64,000 bases of DNA from Linderina pennispora (GCF_002104995.1 NW_024468254.1:372001-436000), one strand, 5' to 3'. Positions 31,334-41,990 are shown, counted from the stretch's first letter. Translations and numbers: made by a program. The notes: generated by a model not told the origin, from the letters alone.

Positions 31334-32440
31334 ATGGCTTCAACCTACCTTCCGGTCCACGTTGACCGCGATACTATCCGTCCTTGCATCATTGATATGC
31401 TAAGGCCGTTCACTGATGTTGAAAGCGAGCAGCAGGCTATCGAGCAGCAGAGCGAATACGGGACGCCTTTCATTGTGCTGGAGAAAGGTCACTTCACGGT
31501 CTACAATGTTCCTGGCGGTCCGTTAAAGTGCGACTATATCTCCCGGAACTACATTACCTTTATGGCGAGGCATCACTCCAATAACCCAGACGTGTGGTCT
31601 AGTCTTCAGGAGCAAGATGGCCTCAAGCTATATCCTGAACCACCAGCCGTCTACTTTATCCACGAAAAGTGTAAAGATGACATTATTGAAGGTTGGTCGA
31701 GCTGCAACACGGCTTTGATTCGTTATAGCGAGAAAGACACAAGAAGGTTTGCAGAGGCAGCCAGGGGCGCAGATGGGTGCTGCAACCACTTTTTTGTCGT
31801 GTATGAAGATGGAATCGAGCAGTGCTTCGATTCCAACAACCCGGAAAACAGCTACACGCTCTCAAGCTTCCTCAAATTCATATTTTTACCAGCAGTGAGG
31901 AGAGATGCTGGCGCTATTAAGCGGTTCGAGGAAGAAGACTGGCTGGTTGAAGAGGAGCAGTGGTCCAAACGCCTACCAAACGGAGAATTCAGACTGAGGG
32001 ATGCAGACGGAATCGAGGTTCGCGACGGCGAAGCGTTTTCATTGGATGTCATATGTGAAGAAGACAAGTACATCCAAGAGTTCGATGATTACTGTCTTTC
32101 ATTTCTTGAGGATGAACTCATGGTCTATTCTAAAAATGACTGTGACCCGTTCACTTGCGAGATGATCGATGGTATTCTCTATCTGAAGTGCAGTGACCAG
32201 TACCTACATTGCTCTGATGATAATAATAACCATATAAACCTATCCCCAGAGCTACCTGAACGGTCAGACCGCCTTCAGATAAGCTATGATGGCACGGATA
32301 TCCTTTTCTCCAGGTGGGATACATCGGAATTCGCTACCTTCGAATGGGATGACGGCTCCTCTGCAACTATTATGATTGACAGCGACTGGAAAGATAACCG
32401 TTATGCTCGCCTGCTGCGAACTCGGCTTGTCAAGATATAA
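31334..32440 (+). CDS. Orphan acidic protein of unknown function
   Basis: Single exon. I chose the ATG at 31,334 (MASTYLPVHVDRD), although the frame opens 15 codons earlier. The 368-residue product is acidic (many Asp/Glu), Cys-rich for a cytoplasmic protein, and has no signal peptide, membrane segment or motif I recognise. The N-terminal half is mixed helical; the C-terminal ~120 residues look beta-rich with alternating hydrophobics (GILYLKCSDQYLHCSDD, RLQISYDGTDILFSRWD), which could be a beta-trefoil or beta-sandwich. Base composition is visibly AT-richer with more A/T-ending codons than the flanking genes. It lies beside the FunK1 pseudogene in an otherwise gene-free stretch, consistent with an accessory or recently acquired gene. 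An uninterrupted 369-codon frame argues that it is real. No function is proposed. Confidence 0.7.
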   Translation: MASTYLPVHVDRDTIRPCIIDMLRPFTDVESEQQAIEQQSEYGTPFIVLEKGHFTVYNVPGGPLKCDYISRNYITFMARHHSNNPDVWSSLQEQDGLKLYPEPPAVYFIHEKCKDDIIEGWSSCNTALIRYSEKDTRRFAEAARGADGCCNHFFVVYEDGIEQCFDSNNPENSYTLSSFLKFIFLPAVRRDAGAIKRFEEEDWLVEEEQWSKRLPNGEFRLRDADGIEVRDGEAFSLDVICEEDKYIQEFDDYCLSFLEDELMVYSKNDCDPFTCEMIDGILYLKCSDQYLHCSDDNNNHINLSPELPERSDRLQISYDGTDILFSRWDTSEFATFEWDDGSSATIMIDSDWKDNRYARLLRTRLVKI

Positions 32441-32913
32441 ATAAACGTCATCCCGATTTTTGATCTGTCTGAACACCAAATATATCATTTGCGTAGTTGC
32501 GGCCTTGGAAGGTTTAGTGCAGTATACAGTTGGAAATGCCATGCAGAGTTGGTCGCAGTTGACTCTCACATATTAGCTGGCTCTATAGATGGTGAATCAG
32601 GCGCCAGCAAGGGCCTCACAGCAGGCTGCGCAGTGCATCCTTAATCTTTCCTCTCCTGTATAAAGCATAGTCCCTTGAAAATACTGCAATTAATTCCCAT
32701 CCACACCAATTTAGCAGTACCACAGAGGTACGTAATAGCAACATCACGTTTTAAGGTAGATCACGATATGAACACAAACAGCAGCGGGCATATGGCCAGG
32801 CGACATTGGCTGTCGGTTCGTATGGTGGTGTCATGGCTTATATCTGAATCGATGGAATTGAGTAACAGCATATAAAGAGGAAATGGATGAATGAGTAAAG
32901 GTGCACAGGAATT
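32441..32913. other. Convergent 3' region, orphan gene and RhoGEF gene
   Basis: 473 AT-rich bases between converging stops. No gene, repeat or structured RNA recognised. Confidence 0.5.
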
Positions 32914-35246
32914 TCAGACCCATTTGGCAGAGTCAGAAGCGGCTTGCGGCGACATGAGCGGGAACAGCTTAATGCAGTCGTCCCGGCAGCTCACGCACGA
33001 ATCGCACACCAGCGCATCGGTATGGGTGTCGCCGGGCACAGGCAGCTGGCGGTTAATGCACCGCGGGCACACCAGAGCACGGCACACATGGCACTGGTGC
33101 TGCGATTCGAGCGCCGCAAAGCCGCCATGGCACAGCGCGCACAATGTGGCATTAGTGTCAGCGCGCGCACGCACAGCGCTGGTCTCGGCCATGGCCAGTG
33201 TCAGCTCGGGTGGCGCCAGCGGGCTGACCAGGGTCGCTCGTGGCTGGAAATCAGGCGGCTCCTCGCTGAGCACCACGGGACGACGCGGCTTCCGATAGCG
33301 CCCCATGGGCTCCGACACGACAGTCGAGCATGACGACGAGATGATCGAGATGCGGTTCCGCGACAGTGTCGAGGGCGGCGAGCCGCCGCAAAACAAAGTC
33401 GTGCGCACGGATGCGCCAAACAGGTCCCAACCAGCGCTGCTGTCGGCCGAGGTGCGGTGGTGCGCAGGCAACGAGCCGGCTATGCACGCGCAGCCGTCAG
33501 AGCACATTGAAGCGTTGCGCGGACACGCTACCGGCGACTCCGCAAAGGCCGCAGCCAGGGCCGCAGGCGGGCCGATCGGCCGCGGCTCCAGGCGTGGCGG
33601 CTCAGTAATCTCGAGTCGTGGCTCCAGACGTGGCGGACTGGCACTGCCAGCAAGCGCAGCCAGGGTGCTGAGCAAGGCCGAGGGATCGAGGCTGTGGCGG
33701 TTGCGAACCGACCCAGGTGGTGACTCGAGAGCACCGCGGCCGAACATACGTGCAATGCACTGGTCGCAGGCGCGGGCCTCGCTGGGCTGCATGTCGTCGG
33801 CCACGAAGACGATGCTCTTGCGCGAGCACGCGTGGCACACCAGCTGGCCGCAGGCGCGGCAGTGGTGACGCCGCACCAGCAGCGCAAACGCGCGGAAGCA
33901 GATGTAGCAGTGCGCGGCGCTGGAATCGGGCGCCCAGACCGGCGCACTGAAGCTCTCAGCCACGCGCGGGAACTGCAGCATCGTTGCGCGCCGGGCCCGC
34001 AGCAGCCGCCGACGCAGCGACCGATCCATCTGCAGCGTGTCACGTGCCGCCCGCCGCTCAGTGATGGCGCCCGCCAGCGCCTCCAGCCATGCGGCCTTAT
34101 CGGCGCCTGTGGCCGCATAGACCACAAACGACTTGGCGCGGCTGATGATGGTGAACTGGTGGGCGCATGTGCTGGTATCCGGCACATCCATGACCTTGCA
34201 GTCCTCCAGCGGCACGCGCCGGTGCCCCGACGAGTCGCTGCCGCCCGCGTACAGCAGCATGTCGCTGAACAGATAAAACTGCCGCTGCTGGTGGCTCCTG
34301 CGGCAGATCTTCGTCAGTCTGCCCGCCCGCACCAGCCGCCGTCCCGGTGCCAGCAGTGGCTCCTTGAGCCCCAGCGCGCGCTGGATCTCCAGCATCTCCA
34401 GCGTCATCTCATGTTCCTGGATTGTCGCATCGACAAACGCCGCCACCGACTCGACTGTCTGCAGCGCATCGGTGATGCTCGCATAGTCCACGTGCTCTGC
34501 CGGTGTGTTGCGCAGCAGATCGTCCAGCAAAAGCCGGTACCGCGGGATCCGCTGCACGGGCAAAAGCAGGTAGCTCTGGAAGCTCAGCCCGCGGCTCTCG
34601 GGCGCTGCGTTGCCGCGCTGCAGGAACTCGGCAAACGCGCGGTTCGAGCTGAGCCATTGGCTGATTGACGCGAGGCCGCTGCGGAAGTTGCGCAGGTACA
34701 GCGAGTACATTTTCAGGAACGGCGCCATCCGCACAAATATGTCGCCCACCTGGCCCGTTGCCCCATCCCACTGCCCGTCCCCCAGCCGCGCCTCCAGCTG
34801 CAGCAGCAGCTCTCTGCTCAGCGCTATGATATCTGCAAAGTTTGCAAACAGCTGCCGCATCTCCTTGCGTGTCAGAATCGGTGCCGCTGTCTGCGCCGAT
34901 GCCAGCAGCGGGTTGATGTATATCTACACATTCCAGCCCGCATTGTTGATTACCACGCTTCATTATTCCCAATGTCTGTGCTGCCCTTGATTTCCCAGAA
35001 CGAAGCCAGCACAGATCCCCCCACGCTCTGCATCCACGCATCCTAGGGACCGCCATTTTGTGCAACAAAAATATCCACGGAAAAATGTAAACAATCTCAG
35101 TCCTCTGCAAGACTTACCTTCTCTATCAGCCCCAGTCCCTCAACATAGGTGCGCTCCGTCTCCAGAATCTCTGCTGCAATCTTGGACCGCTGCCGAAGCA
35201 TGCGATCCACGGTCTGATTGTTCTCTGAGCTACTATATGTCGCCAT
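32914..35246 (-). CDS. FGD-like RhoGEF with DH, PH and two FYVE-type fingers
   Basis: Exon 1 (35,246-35,118, 43 codons) ends inside DH conserved region 1 (AAEILETERTYVEGLGLIEK) and joins exon 2 (34,923-32,914) at IEK/IYINPLLAS over a 194-nt intron (GTAAGT, GTGTAG); 712 residues. The DH domain (about 20-230) includes SYLLLPVQRIPRYRLLL. A PH domain follows (about 250-350, GRLTKICRRS...FYLFSDMLLY). A canonical FYVE finger with RRHHCRACG is near residue 395. A Ser/Pro-rich linker leads to a second Cys4-Cys4 finger at about 628-690 (CALCHGGFAALESQHQCHVC, CPRC, CDSC) that lacks the basic R(R/K)HHCR patch. FGD proteins activate Cdc42-type GTPases on PI3P membranes. The usual C-terminal second PH is absent here. 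Confidence 0.9.
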
Positions 35247-36431
35247 CTTTTTTTAGAATAGCAGCGCCTCTGAGCACGAGATCGGTCTGAATGAACAGAG
35301 CTGCTTTATGTCGCAAAAGAGTACAAAAGCTTGCGTATTGCGTTGTCTATGTATAAGAAGAGAACGCAAGGGAGGCGGAGAACGGAATGGAAGGAGAAGT
35401 TAAGGGAAGCAGTCCCCACCGCTCTGCCGATATATGATGTAAGATGTAAACAGCCGTCCAAAGACCGCTTTTTGGGGAGGCAGACAGGCAAAATAGAAAC
35501 GACGCAAAGTGGTGATGATAAAAATGGCTGCTTTACTTGAAGCAGCACGATTCCAACGCAGGCGTATGGTAGGCAGGGTGTATAATGCTCGAGCGCAGTG
35601 AAGTCATGAATACAAGGCGTGTCCAAAAAAACTAAAAGACAGAGAGGGCCGGAGAGGAGAAAAAAAGAAAGAGACTGACGCGAGGCAATGGGCTGCGTCG
35701 TTGCCTGAAAATCCCCCTCCCCGGTCTCCCCTTTCGACACCCAGGACAACGCAAAACTTCAAAAATAGTGACGCGCATTTGGAACCTGCTACCTCTTCTG
35801 CACAGCCTCGCCACACCAAGCTGCTCTGCAACTGCTGCCGCAGGAACTATTCCTGCAGTGCTTGCACTAGCCTTCCTACTATGCTCTCCCTCTGTCGCCA
35901 GAGCCTCTACTGGCCTGCCCAAGACATAGCCCAGATGAAACCCTGCTCTGTCTGAACGCCCCGCAGGAGTCACTCCAGCCGGCTGCTGCTCCTTTTTGTT
36001 ACCCGCAGGGGCAGTGGTCGGACACGACGCCGCAGGCGTGCAGCACCCAAAAAGCGCAGTATGCCGTCTGAGACCACACCAGCACTTCCACAAAATCGTG
36101 CTAGTAACTGCCCGTTACGGAGCAAAAGCAAGTAGCACCCGCCATTCCACCCAAGACATGTCCTTCCTCCATTTCAACACTGAAATAGATGTTGTGCTGA
36201 GCCATAGCCTGCGCTTCCTTTTCATTTAGTGTCCTTGGGATCAAGAAACAAAGAGAAAGACAAACTACAGTAAAGATATGAAAAATTTAAAACGAAGGCG
36301 GCCCGCTTCCTCCCCCTCCCCCCTACCCCGGCACAGAGCGCCGGGAGGAGAGCGAAAGAGGGCGATGACAGGGCTGAAAAGTGCCATTAAAGAAACCGGA
36401 CGCGCCTTGATCCTGTGTTTTTCACGTCCGT
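35247..36431. other. Long intergenic stretch between RhoGEF gene and eL30 gene
   Basis: About 1.2 kb holding the RhoGEF promoter and the eL30 3' UTR. The longest frames (about 150 codons on the minus strand) have low-complexity, unprotein-like translations. No gene, tRNA or repeat recognised. Confidence 0.55.
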
Positions 36432-37448
36432 TTAGGCCTCGGTCTTGAGGATATCCGAGTCACCAGCATCGGTAATCGACAGGGTGCCGACGCGGAAGTA
36501 CTTACCGCAGGCAGTGCCCAGGTCGATGTTGTTGCCGTTGAAGTGGTGGACGTTGGTCTTGGCGAGCATGGCGTAGTACTCGATCTCCGACTTGCGCAGA
36601 GGGGGAGTGTTGCCCGAGATGATGACCAGCTTCGCTACAGGACAGAATTCACATCAGCAACCCATTAGCATCCACACCTTCCGTTGCTGTCCGTCAGCGC
36701 AAACAAAAAATCAGTCTGCCAGGCAGATCGCTCCACCGCACCGCTTCTTCTGGGATACTTACACTTGCCAGAGCGCAGGCTCTTGAGGGTCGACTTGTAG
36801 CCAAGCGACGACTTGCCGCTCTTCATGACGAGAGCCAGGCGGGAGTTGATCGACTCGCTGGAGGACTTCTACAGCACACGCAAACCAGACAGCAGCATTA
36901 GCACATATGAAGAATACAGAGTTAGTAGATCCAAAGCCCACAGGCGCCAGTCCGCCGGCGATGGGACGGTGGGGGCAGGATCGTTCGCGCTTTATCTCAA
37001 GGCGCGGGCCGCCGATTTGCTGATTGGAAGCAGCGGGAAAAACTTTGCGAATTTGCATGGCCGGCCTCCGGTTGCCGCCATGTTGGCGGTAGCGAGCGAC
37101 CCAGCAATGGACCGCCGTGGCACCGCCCCTCCCATTTCAGTTTGGAAGAGAGGAACAAACCCAGGGCTACTAAGCACCAGCGCCAAAACGCAGACTTTTC
37201 CCGCTTGAAGCAGCAGCAAAATAGACAGCCTGCTTCCACGACCAAAGTACGGGAGAAAGGGAGGCAGCACCCCAGGTGTACTCGCTGCCAACGGCCCGTC
37301 CCGCCATTATCGCCCAAGAGGCCTCCCGCTAGTAGCTTTTTTCTTCCAATCCAGCAGCGGCACCACGCCCGATTTCGCCCCGATTCGAAGCAGCATAGCA
37401 CCTGGCTATATACATGGAGACACTTACGGACTTCTTCGTGGGGGCCAT
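36432..37448 (-). CDS. RPL30: 60S ribosomal protein eL30, three exons
   Basis: Exons 37,448-37,428, 36,868-36,763 and 36,634-36,432 give 109 residues. Introns are 559 nt (GTAAGT, CTGTAG) and 128 nt (GTAAGT, CTGTAG). The product starts MAPTKKS, continues [14 protein letters not shown] and [16 protein letters not shown], and includes the family core [32 protein letters not shown] and the ending [10 protein letters not shown]. It is a cytosolic large-subunit protein of the L7Ae RNA-binding fold. The 7-codon first exon followed by a long intron is typical of fungal ribosomal-protein genes. In yeast, L30 represses splicing of its own pre-mRNA by binding near the first 5' splice site; the architecture allows this here, but I could not show the kink-turn. 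Confidence 0.95.
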
Positions 37449-38223
37449 TGCAACTATTAATGTGTTGAAATTCTCTTCTCGGCAGAGTGCAGACAGAGGG
37501 AAAAAGGAGGTGCCTCGTTTTTGCCCCCTCACAAGACGCTACTTAGTTCTTGCGCCCAAGCCGCGCCGGGCAAGGCCTTTGAAAAATTTTGCCCCACTCG
37601 CAAAAAATAAGTGCCGGGCTGCACAGGCTGTGAATTTTTCGCCCCCCCGGTGGCTCGGCTCGCGGGATCAGCTCGCCGGGGTGCGCGGTCCCCAGCCACG
37701 GAAAACTTTACTCACGTGCCCACTGGGGAAATCGCGTGTGCTGGGTGCCATTGGCCTGCCCTCTCTGGCCAGAATCCCGTAATTCTGTGCGTGATCAGCG
37801 ATTCTCGGCCACAGAAAAGTCGAGGGCGAGATTCGCGGGTCGGGGGTGCAGGCAATCCAGCAGCGTCCTGCAGCACACAAGCAAAGCTGTAAGTGACAAC
37901 AAAAAAGTTTATCGCCTCTGGAAGAATTTCGCGTGCTGTGAGACTCAGCCTTTTTCCCCACCTTTTCAAAATATTCTTTTTTTTCTTCTTTTTCTGTCCA
38001 AACGCTTTTATTTATTTTGAGCACGGTCTCAATTTCGCTTCTCTCTCTACTTCGCCAGCCCTGTGGTTTGTCTTTCTGGGGACTGCGGTGGGCGCAACGC
38101 TACGAACTACCGTCAAAAACCACACATACACGCACATACACACGCGAGCGCACACGCCGGGAACAGGCGCGCGACTGTATTACTATAACGCTCCCCGAGG
38201 AGGTCTGCTTTATTCGACTATAA
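37449..38223. other. Divergent promoter region of eL30 and the PWWP gene
   Basis: 775 bases between start codons. It contains a long pyrimidine-rich tract at about 37,960-38,060 and a CA-rich run (ACACATACACGCACATACACACG) near 38,120. No third gene seen. Confidence 0.55.
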
Positions 38224-39814
38224 ATGGTGCTGAGTAGCTACGAGCCAGGAACTCTGTGCTGGGCAAAACTGAAAGGCTACCCTTGGTGGCCCTCACGGGT
38301 AAGTTGCGCTGTGGAGCAGTGTGCCAGCAACGCACGCTGGCTGGATGAGGCAAGCGTACTTCTGGGCACTAATGAGAGCTGTTCCCCCTTGCTTGACAAA
38401 TGTAGATAGAGCGGGAGGCCGATCTGTCCGACGAGGTGATCGACAGCAAACCACGGAGCGGGCGCTTCTACCCGGTCCTCTTTTACGGCTCCTTGGACTA
38501 GTAAGTAACCGGCGTCTGCTGCTATTGTTGATGTCAGCGCGAAAGCCAGCCTCTAGAAGATGCACTCTTGCTGTGGAGAGACGGCTTATTTTCCCTTTTC
38601 AAGAACGCAGCCGACATGCGGAGCAGCCACAATCCCACTGACGACATATGCCCTCTTTCCGTTTCACCTGTAGCGCCTGGATTACCCCAGAGAACCTAGA
38701 ACCCTACGACCAGAACCTGGCAAAGTATGGCAGCAAGGCGAAGAACCGGAAAGACCCCTCGTTTGCCGATGCGCTGAAGCAGGCGCAGGACCCGTCGCTC
38801 GCAGAGGAAATCATGCGGCGCAGCGCGGCCATCAACGCCACTGATAGCGACGAGGACGAAGACGAAGACGCGGAGATGGCCTCGGCCGACGAGACCGAGT
38901 TGCGGCGGTCCGCGAAGCGCAAGCAATCCACCACCAGCCGAGCCCGGCGAAACTCGACGTCGAAGCGGGCAGCGTCAGGGACCAAGCGGTCCAGCGCAGC
39001 CACCAGCGCCGCTGCTGGTGGCAATATGGAGGCCGTGTCTGACGCCGAAGACGACGCTGCCGCAGCCATGTCAACACCAAAGCGGCCGCGCACGTCATCA
39101 CGGGCCACGTCAAAGATTGGAAGCGAGTCGCCCATGGACACCAGCAACGGCAACGGCAGCAGCGACCACGACGACACAAAGCACTCGCCGAGCTCGCGCC
39201 AGACGCCCGAGCCCCATGGCGGCTCCCGGAATCGGTCGGGCAGCCACTCGGCGTCGAAGGAAGATGGCAGATCGGACCGGAGCGGTAAGGGCCATCCGCG
39301 GGCAAAGGAGCGTGGCAAGGCGTACCACCTGCTGATGCAGCTGCGACACCGGCTGCAAAAGACAATCATCAAGGGGTCGGTCCCGGACGATCTGTCGCAG
39401 GTGAACGAGGTGTTTAAGAAGCTAGAGGACTTTGACATGACGCTGGAGCTGATCCAGGAGACGAAGATGGGCAAGGTGATGCGCATTATCGGCGGGTCCG
39501 ACCGGCTGCCCGACGCGCCAGAGGACAAGTACGATTTCAAGGGCCGCGCGCGGCGGCTAGCAGAGAAGTGGCGGCAGCTGATAGTCAAGCGGCGCGAGGG
39601 CTCGCTGGAGCCGAGCGCTCCAGAGTCGCCATCGCCTGTGAGGAAAACATCGGCGCCAGTGTCGGAGCTGGGCGGGGCAGGAGAAGAGCCCAGAAAGACG
39701 GCGGAGAAGACTTCAAACTTGGAGGCAGCTGCGGCGCCCGAGGCTCGTGACCCCAAGGCAGATGATGCTGAGCCATCTGCCAGCGCAGTGGCAGCCACCA
39801 ATGGCTCATCATAA
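38224..39814 (+). CDS. PWWP-domain chromatin protein with LEDGF-like helical domain
   Basis: Three exons: 38,224-38,298, 38,406-38,500 and 38,674-39,814 (introns 107 and 173 nt; GTAAGT donors, TGTAG acceptors); 436 residues. The PWWP domain fills residues 4-65: GTLCWAKLKGYPWWPSR with the signature motif, the strand FYPVLFYGSLDYAWITPENL with the aromatic cage. A low-complexity basic/acidic region follows (residues 85-270). A four-helix domain sits at about 275-350 (LLMQLRHRLQKTIIKG, VNEVFKKLEDFDMTLELIQE, KMGKVMRIIGG) resembling the integrase-binding/TFIIS-N-like domain of LEDGF/HRP2. Such proteins read H3K36 methylation on transcribed genes and recruit partners. Both introns fall within the PWWP coding region. 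The exact ortholog is uncertain. Confidence 0.88.
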
Positions 39815-40265
39815 GAGCTGCATGCGCAGCATTCCTCCACCCGCCCTCACAGTGAAATAGAACTTTTTTGGTGCCTCCCTCTATCTTTGACAGAAAAATA
39901 GTTGTTTTTGAAGCTAGGAGGTGAAAGTCCCGCGCTCACGATGCAGACTCGCCTCTACACGAGTCCACCGCTGCTTGTCTCATTTCGGAGAGACCGCTAG
40001 TAATGTAATACATCCACTTGGCAGCCAGCCATGCCGCTGTTGAGCAGACATCGCTCACTGGCTCGTGTGGGAAGTAGAATTGATCTGATCGTGGCAGATC
40101 CGCCAAGGACATGACGCAGGTACTGTCCCAAAAGTCTTATGCGGGCTGGGGAAGCGTCTGCGAACACTCTGGGCGAAAAAGTTGGCTTGGGCAAGTCGCC
40201 TTTTCTTTCTGGTCTCTGCTACAAATTTCAGTTTTATTTGCTCTTTATTTGCAGAATCAACCGCA
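39815..40265. other. Intergenic upstream of SUMO gene
   Basis: 451 bases. It holds the PWWP gene 3' UTR and the SUMO promoter. A T-rich leader precedes the SUMO ATG. No gene recognised. Confidence 0.5.
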
Positions 40266-40715
40266 ATGCCCGACGACGCTTCCAACCCTCCTGCTGCCTC
40301 CGAGGCCAAGCCCGACCTGAAGCCCGATGCCACCAGCGAGGACCACGTCAACCTGAAGGTTGTTGGACCGGTAAGTCCCAAAGCCTTTTTGTTCAGCTGC
40401 TACAGGCTGTTTGGCCACAATTCCGAGTGGCTGCTGTGTTCTACAGCATTCCACAGTGATTTCTCTCGACTGTATAGCTAAGTTCTGCTGTGCTCTGCGT
40501 AGGATGGCTCGGAGGTCATGTTCAAGATTAAGCGCAAGACAAAGCTGTCGAAGCTGATGCAAGCATACTGCAGCCGCTCGGGGCAGACGCTCGGCTCGGT
40601 GCGCTTCCTGGTGGATGGCCAGCGCATTACTGGCGACAACACGCCTGAAGAGCTGGACCTTGAGGACGGCGACTCGATCGACGCCATGATGGAGCAGATT
40701 GGCGGGTCTCTGTGA
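40266..40715 (+). CDS. SMT3: SUMO (Smt3) modifier
   Basis: Exons 40,266-40,370 and 40,503-40,715 with a 132-nt intron (GTAAGT, GCGTAG) give 105 residues. The flexible N-terminus (MPDDASNPPAASEAK) is followed by the ubiquitin-like fold: DHVNLKVVGP/DGSEVMFKIK, then KLSKLMQAYCSRSGQ, VRFLVDGQRI and TPEELDLEDGDSIDAMMEQ. It ends QIGGSL, so the precursor has the Gly-Gly that conjugates to lysines plus a two-residue Ser-Leu tail that a Ulp-type protease must remove. Length and sequence are ordinary for fungal SUMO. The intron interrupts the first beta hairpin. Confidence 0.97.
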
Positions 40716-40962
40716 ATTCCGCAGCAAAAAGCGCACATTTTTTTTTTCTTAAACACTGGTTCGGCTTTGTTGTCGAAACATCACATCAATATCAAGTATC
40801 ATACTCAGTACTAGAAATACTCTGCTCGCGATGCGAGCTCGGCTGGTAGTCAACATGGGTTGACATGTCGATAAGAGCATCACGGCGAACCGGTCATTTG
40901 AACGTGTCGGATGGTTGTTGGTGCAATGGTGATCTTGGACATCTCCCATCTTGATGGCCTGC
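40716..40962. other. Convergent 3' region of SUMO gene and Fanzor-like relic
   Basis: About 250 bases. Contains the SUMO 3' UTR; a transposon end could lie here, but I found no convincing terminal repeat or guide-RNA-like structure. Confidence 0.4.
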
Positions 40963-41580
40963 TCAGCGCAGGCGCTTCAGCGCTGGCTCGCTGCTGCTGG
41001 CAACAGAATCGCCTGCTGCTGTACGCCTCTTGCGCGGCCTCTTTGTTGCCAGTGTGGTGCCAGAAGCATCGGCAGCAATGGCCGTAAAGCGACGGAACCG
41101 TTCAGGAATACTGCCTGAATCACAGAGTGACTGGAAAACGAGTCTGAAGTTTAGAACTGCTGCGAGATCGCGGTTCAAGAGCCGAGACGAATAGGCTCGC
41201 CTGTATTGTGCCATGGCCCGCTTACATGACTCGCTTGTACAGCGGAGAAGGCCATGGCACTTCACAGTTGGGTTCTTCGATCTCTGGTAGGGCCGCAGGT
41301 TGGGAACATGCCGGAATGTCTGCAGCGACTTTTCGCAGCAGAACGGGCACATCGATGATGTCCGGAATTCGCCGATCAGATAGACTTCAAAGCCATGGTG
41401 CTTGAACTTGTCGCGCCATCCCTTGCCACGAATCGGCGCATGGTGCCGGGCCATTGGCGCACTCCAATTGCCCATGCTCAGCACCGGATCTGGACCGAAC
41501 TTGCTCCGGAGTTTCGCGGCAAGCCAATGGCTCCAAGTCTGAGCGCCGAGGATGCAGACGTTGAGTCATTTGTTTATTGG
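40963..41580 (-). pseudogene. 5'-truncated TnpB/Fanzor-like nuclease (C-terminal zinc ribbon and RuvC-III)
   Basis: An open minus-strand frame of about 205 codons starts right after a TGA near 41,580 with no clear Met. It reads WLAAKLRSKFGPDPVLSMGN, then GFEVYLIGEFRTSSMCPFC. A zinc ribbon follows: CPFC paired with LLRCTSESC, and then the RuvC-III signature LLNRDLAAVLNFR with the catalytic Asp. The tail is basic (KRPRKRRT), like a nuclear localisation signal. The order TS-x-CPxC, Cx4C, RDxxAxxN is that of TnpB (IS200/IS605, IS607) and its eukaryotic relatives, the Fanzor RNA-guided nucleases. The RuvC-I Asp, RuvC-II Glu and the whole N-terminal recognition part are missing, and no upstream exon is visible before the ArgRS gene, so it is probably a relic. 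An intact C-terminus without stops suggests recent truncation or retained function. Family assignment is from motif memory. Confidence 0.65.
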
Positions 41581-41990
41581 ACTGCTGGACCTACAAAATG
41601 TGAAGGAGCCAAGTCGAATAGCGCTTTGATATAAGATTCTGAGTTCAATTTACTAGTGCTTTTAAGATGTCTACTTGGCGCTTTGGGACCTGAATCTGTC
41701 GGCTAAAAGAGAGAGTACTGTTGTTAGGAGTCCAGAGAGCGAGTCACGCATACTCGCTGTGGGGCTCAAGAGAGCGTGAACTCTCAGCCAGCTAAAAAAA
41801 AAAAAAAGACATTATAGCAGATGGTCAGACACCTCTGGACTATAAAATCTTAGAAAAAGGTAAAGATTTTGTTCAGCGCATATGCCAGCACCAGCAGGAG
41901 GAAGAGCATACCCACGCAGTCGACAAAAACAGGGCTGTGAGTGTACTTGTTTTAGGTTGAACGACTGATAAACATAAAACCAAACGATTT
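41581..41990. other. Spacer between Fanzor-like relic and ArgRS gene
   Basis: About 410 AT-rich bases. Apart from the hairpin/A-tract element it holds only the ArgRS 3' UTR. Confidence 0.5.
41701..41807. repeat. Nested inverted repeats followed by a 14-A tract (SINE-like?)
   Basis: An outer interrupted stem pairs GGCT (41,701) and GAGAGT (41,711) with ACTCTCAGCC (41,780-41,789). Inside it, AGCGAGT (41,738) and ACTCGCT (41,752) form a perfect 7-bp stem with a 7-nt loop. GGCTCAAGAG near 41,763 loosely matches a tRNA-gene B box. Fourteen A's follow at 41,794-41,807. Such a layout can be a tRNA-derived retroposon or a structured RNA; no target-site duplication was found, so this is tentative. 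Confidence 0.3.

Noticed and set aside
36869-37427. snoRNA inside the long eL30 intron
   Set aside because: I looked for C and D boxes (RTGATGA and CTGA) on the transcribed strand and saw no convincing pair.
38704-39840. A 378-codon minus-strand frame opposite the PWWP gene
   Set aside because: Ser/Ala-rich antisense of the low-complexity region; the plus-strand gene is supported by domains and splicing.
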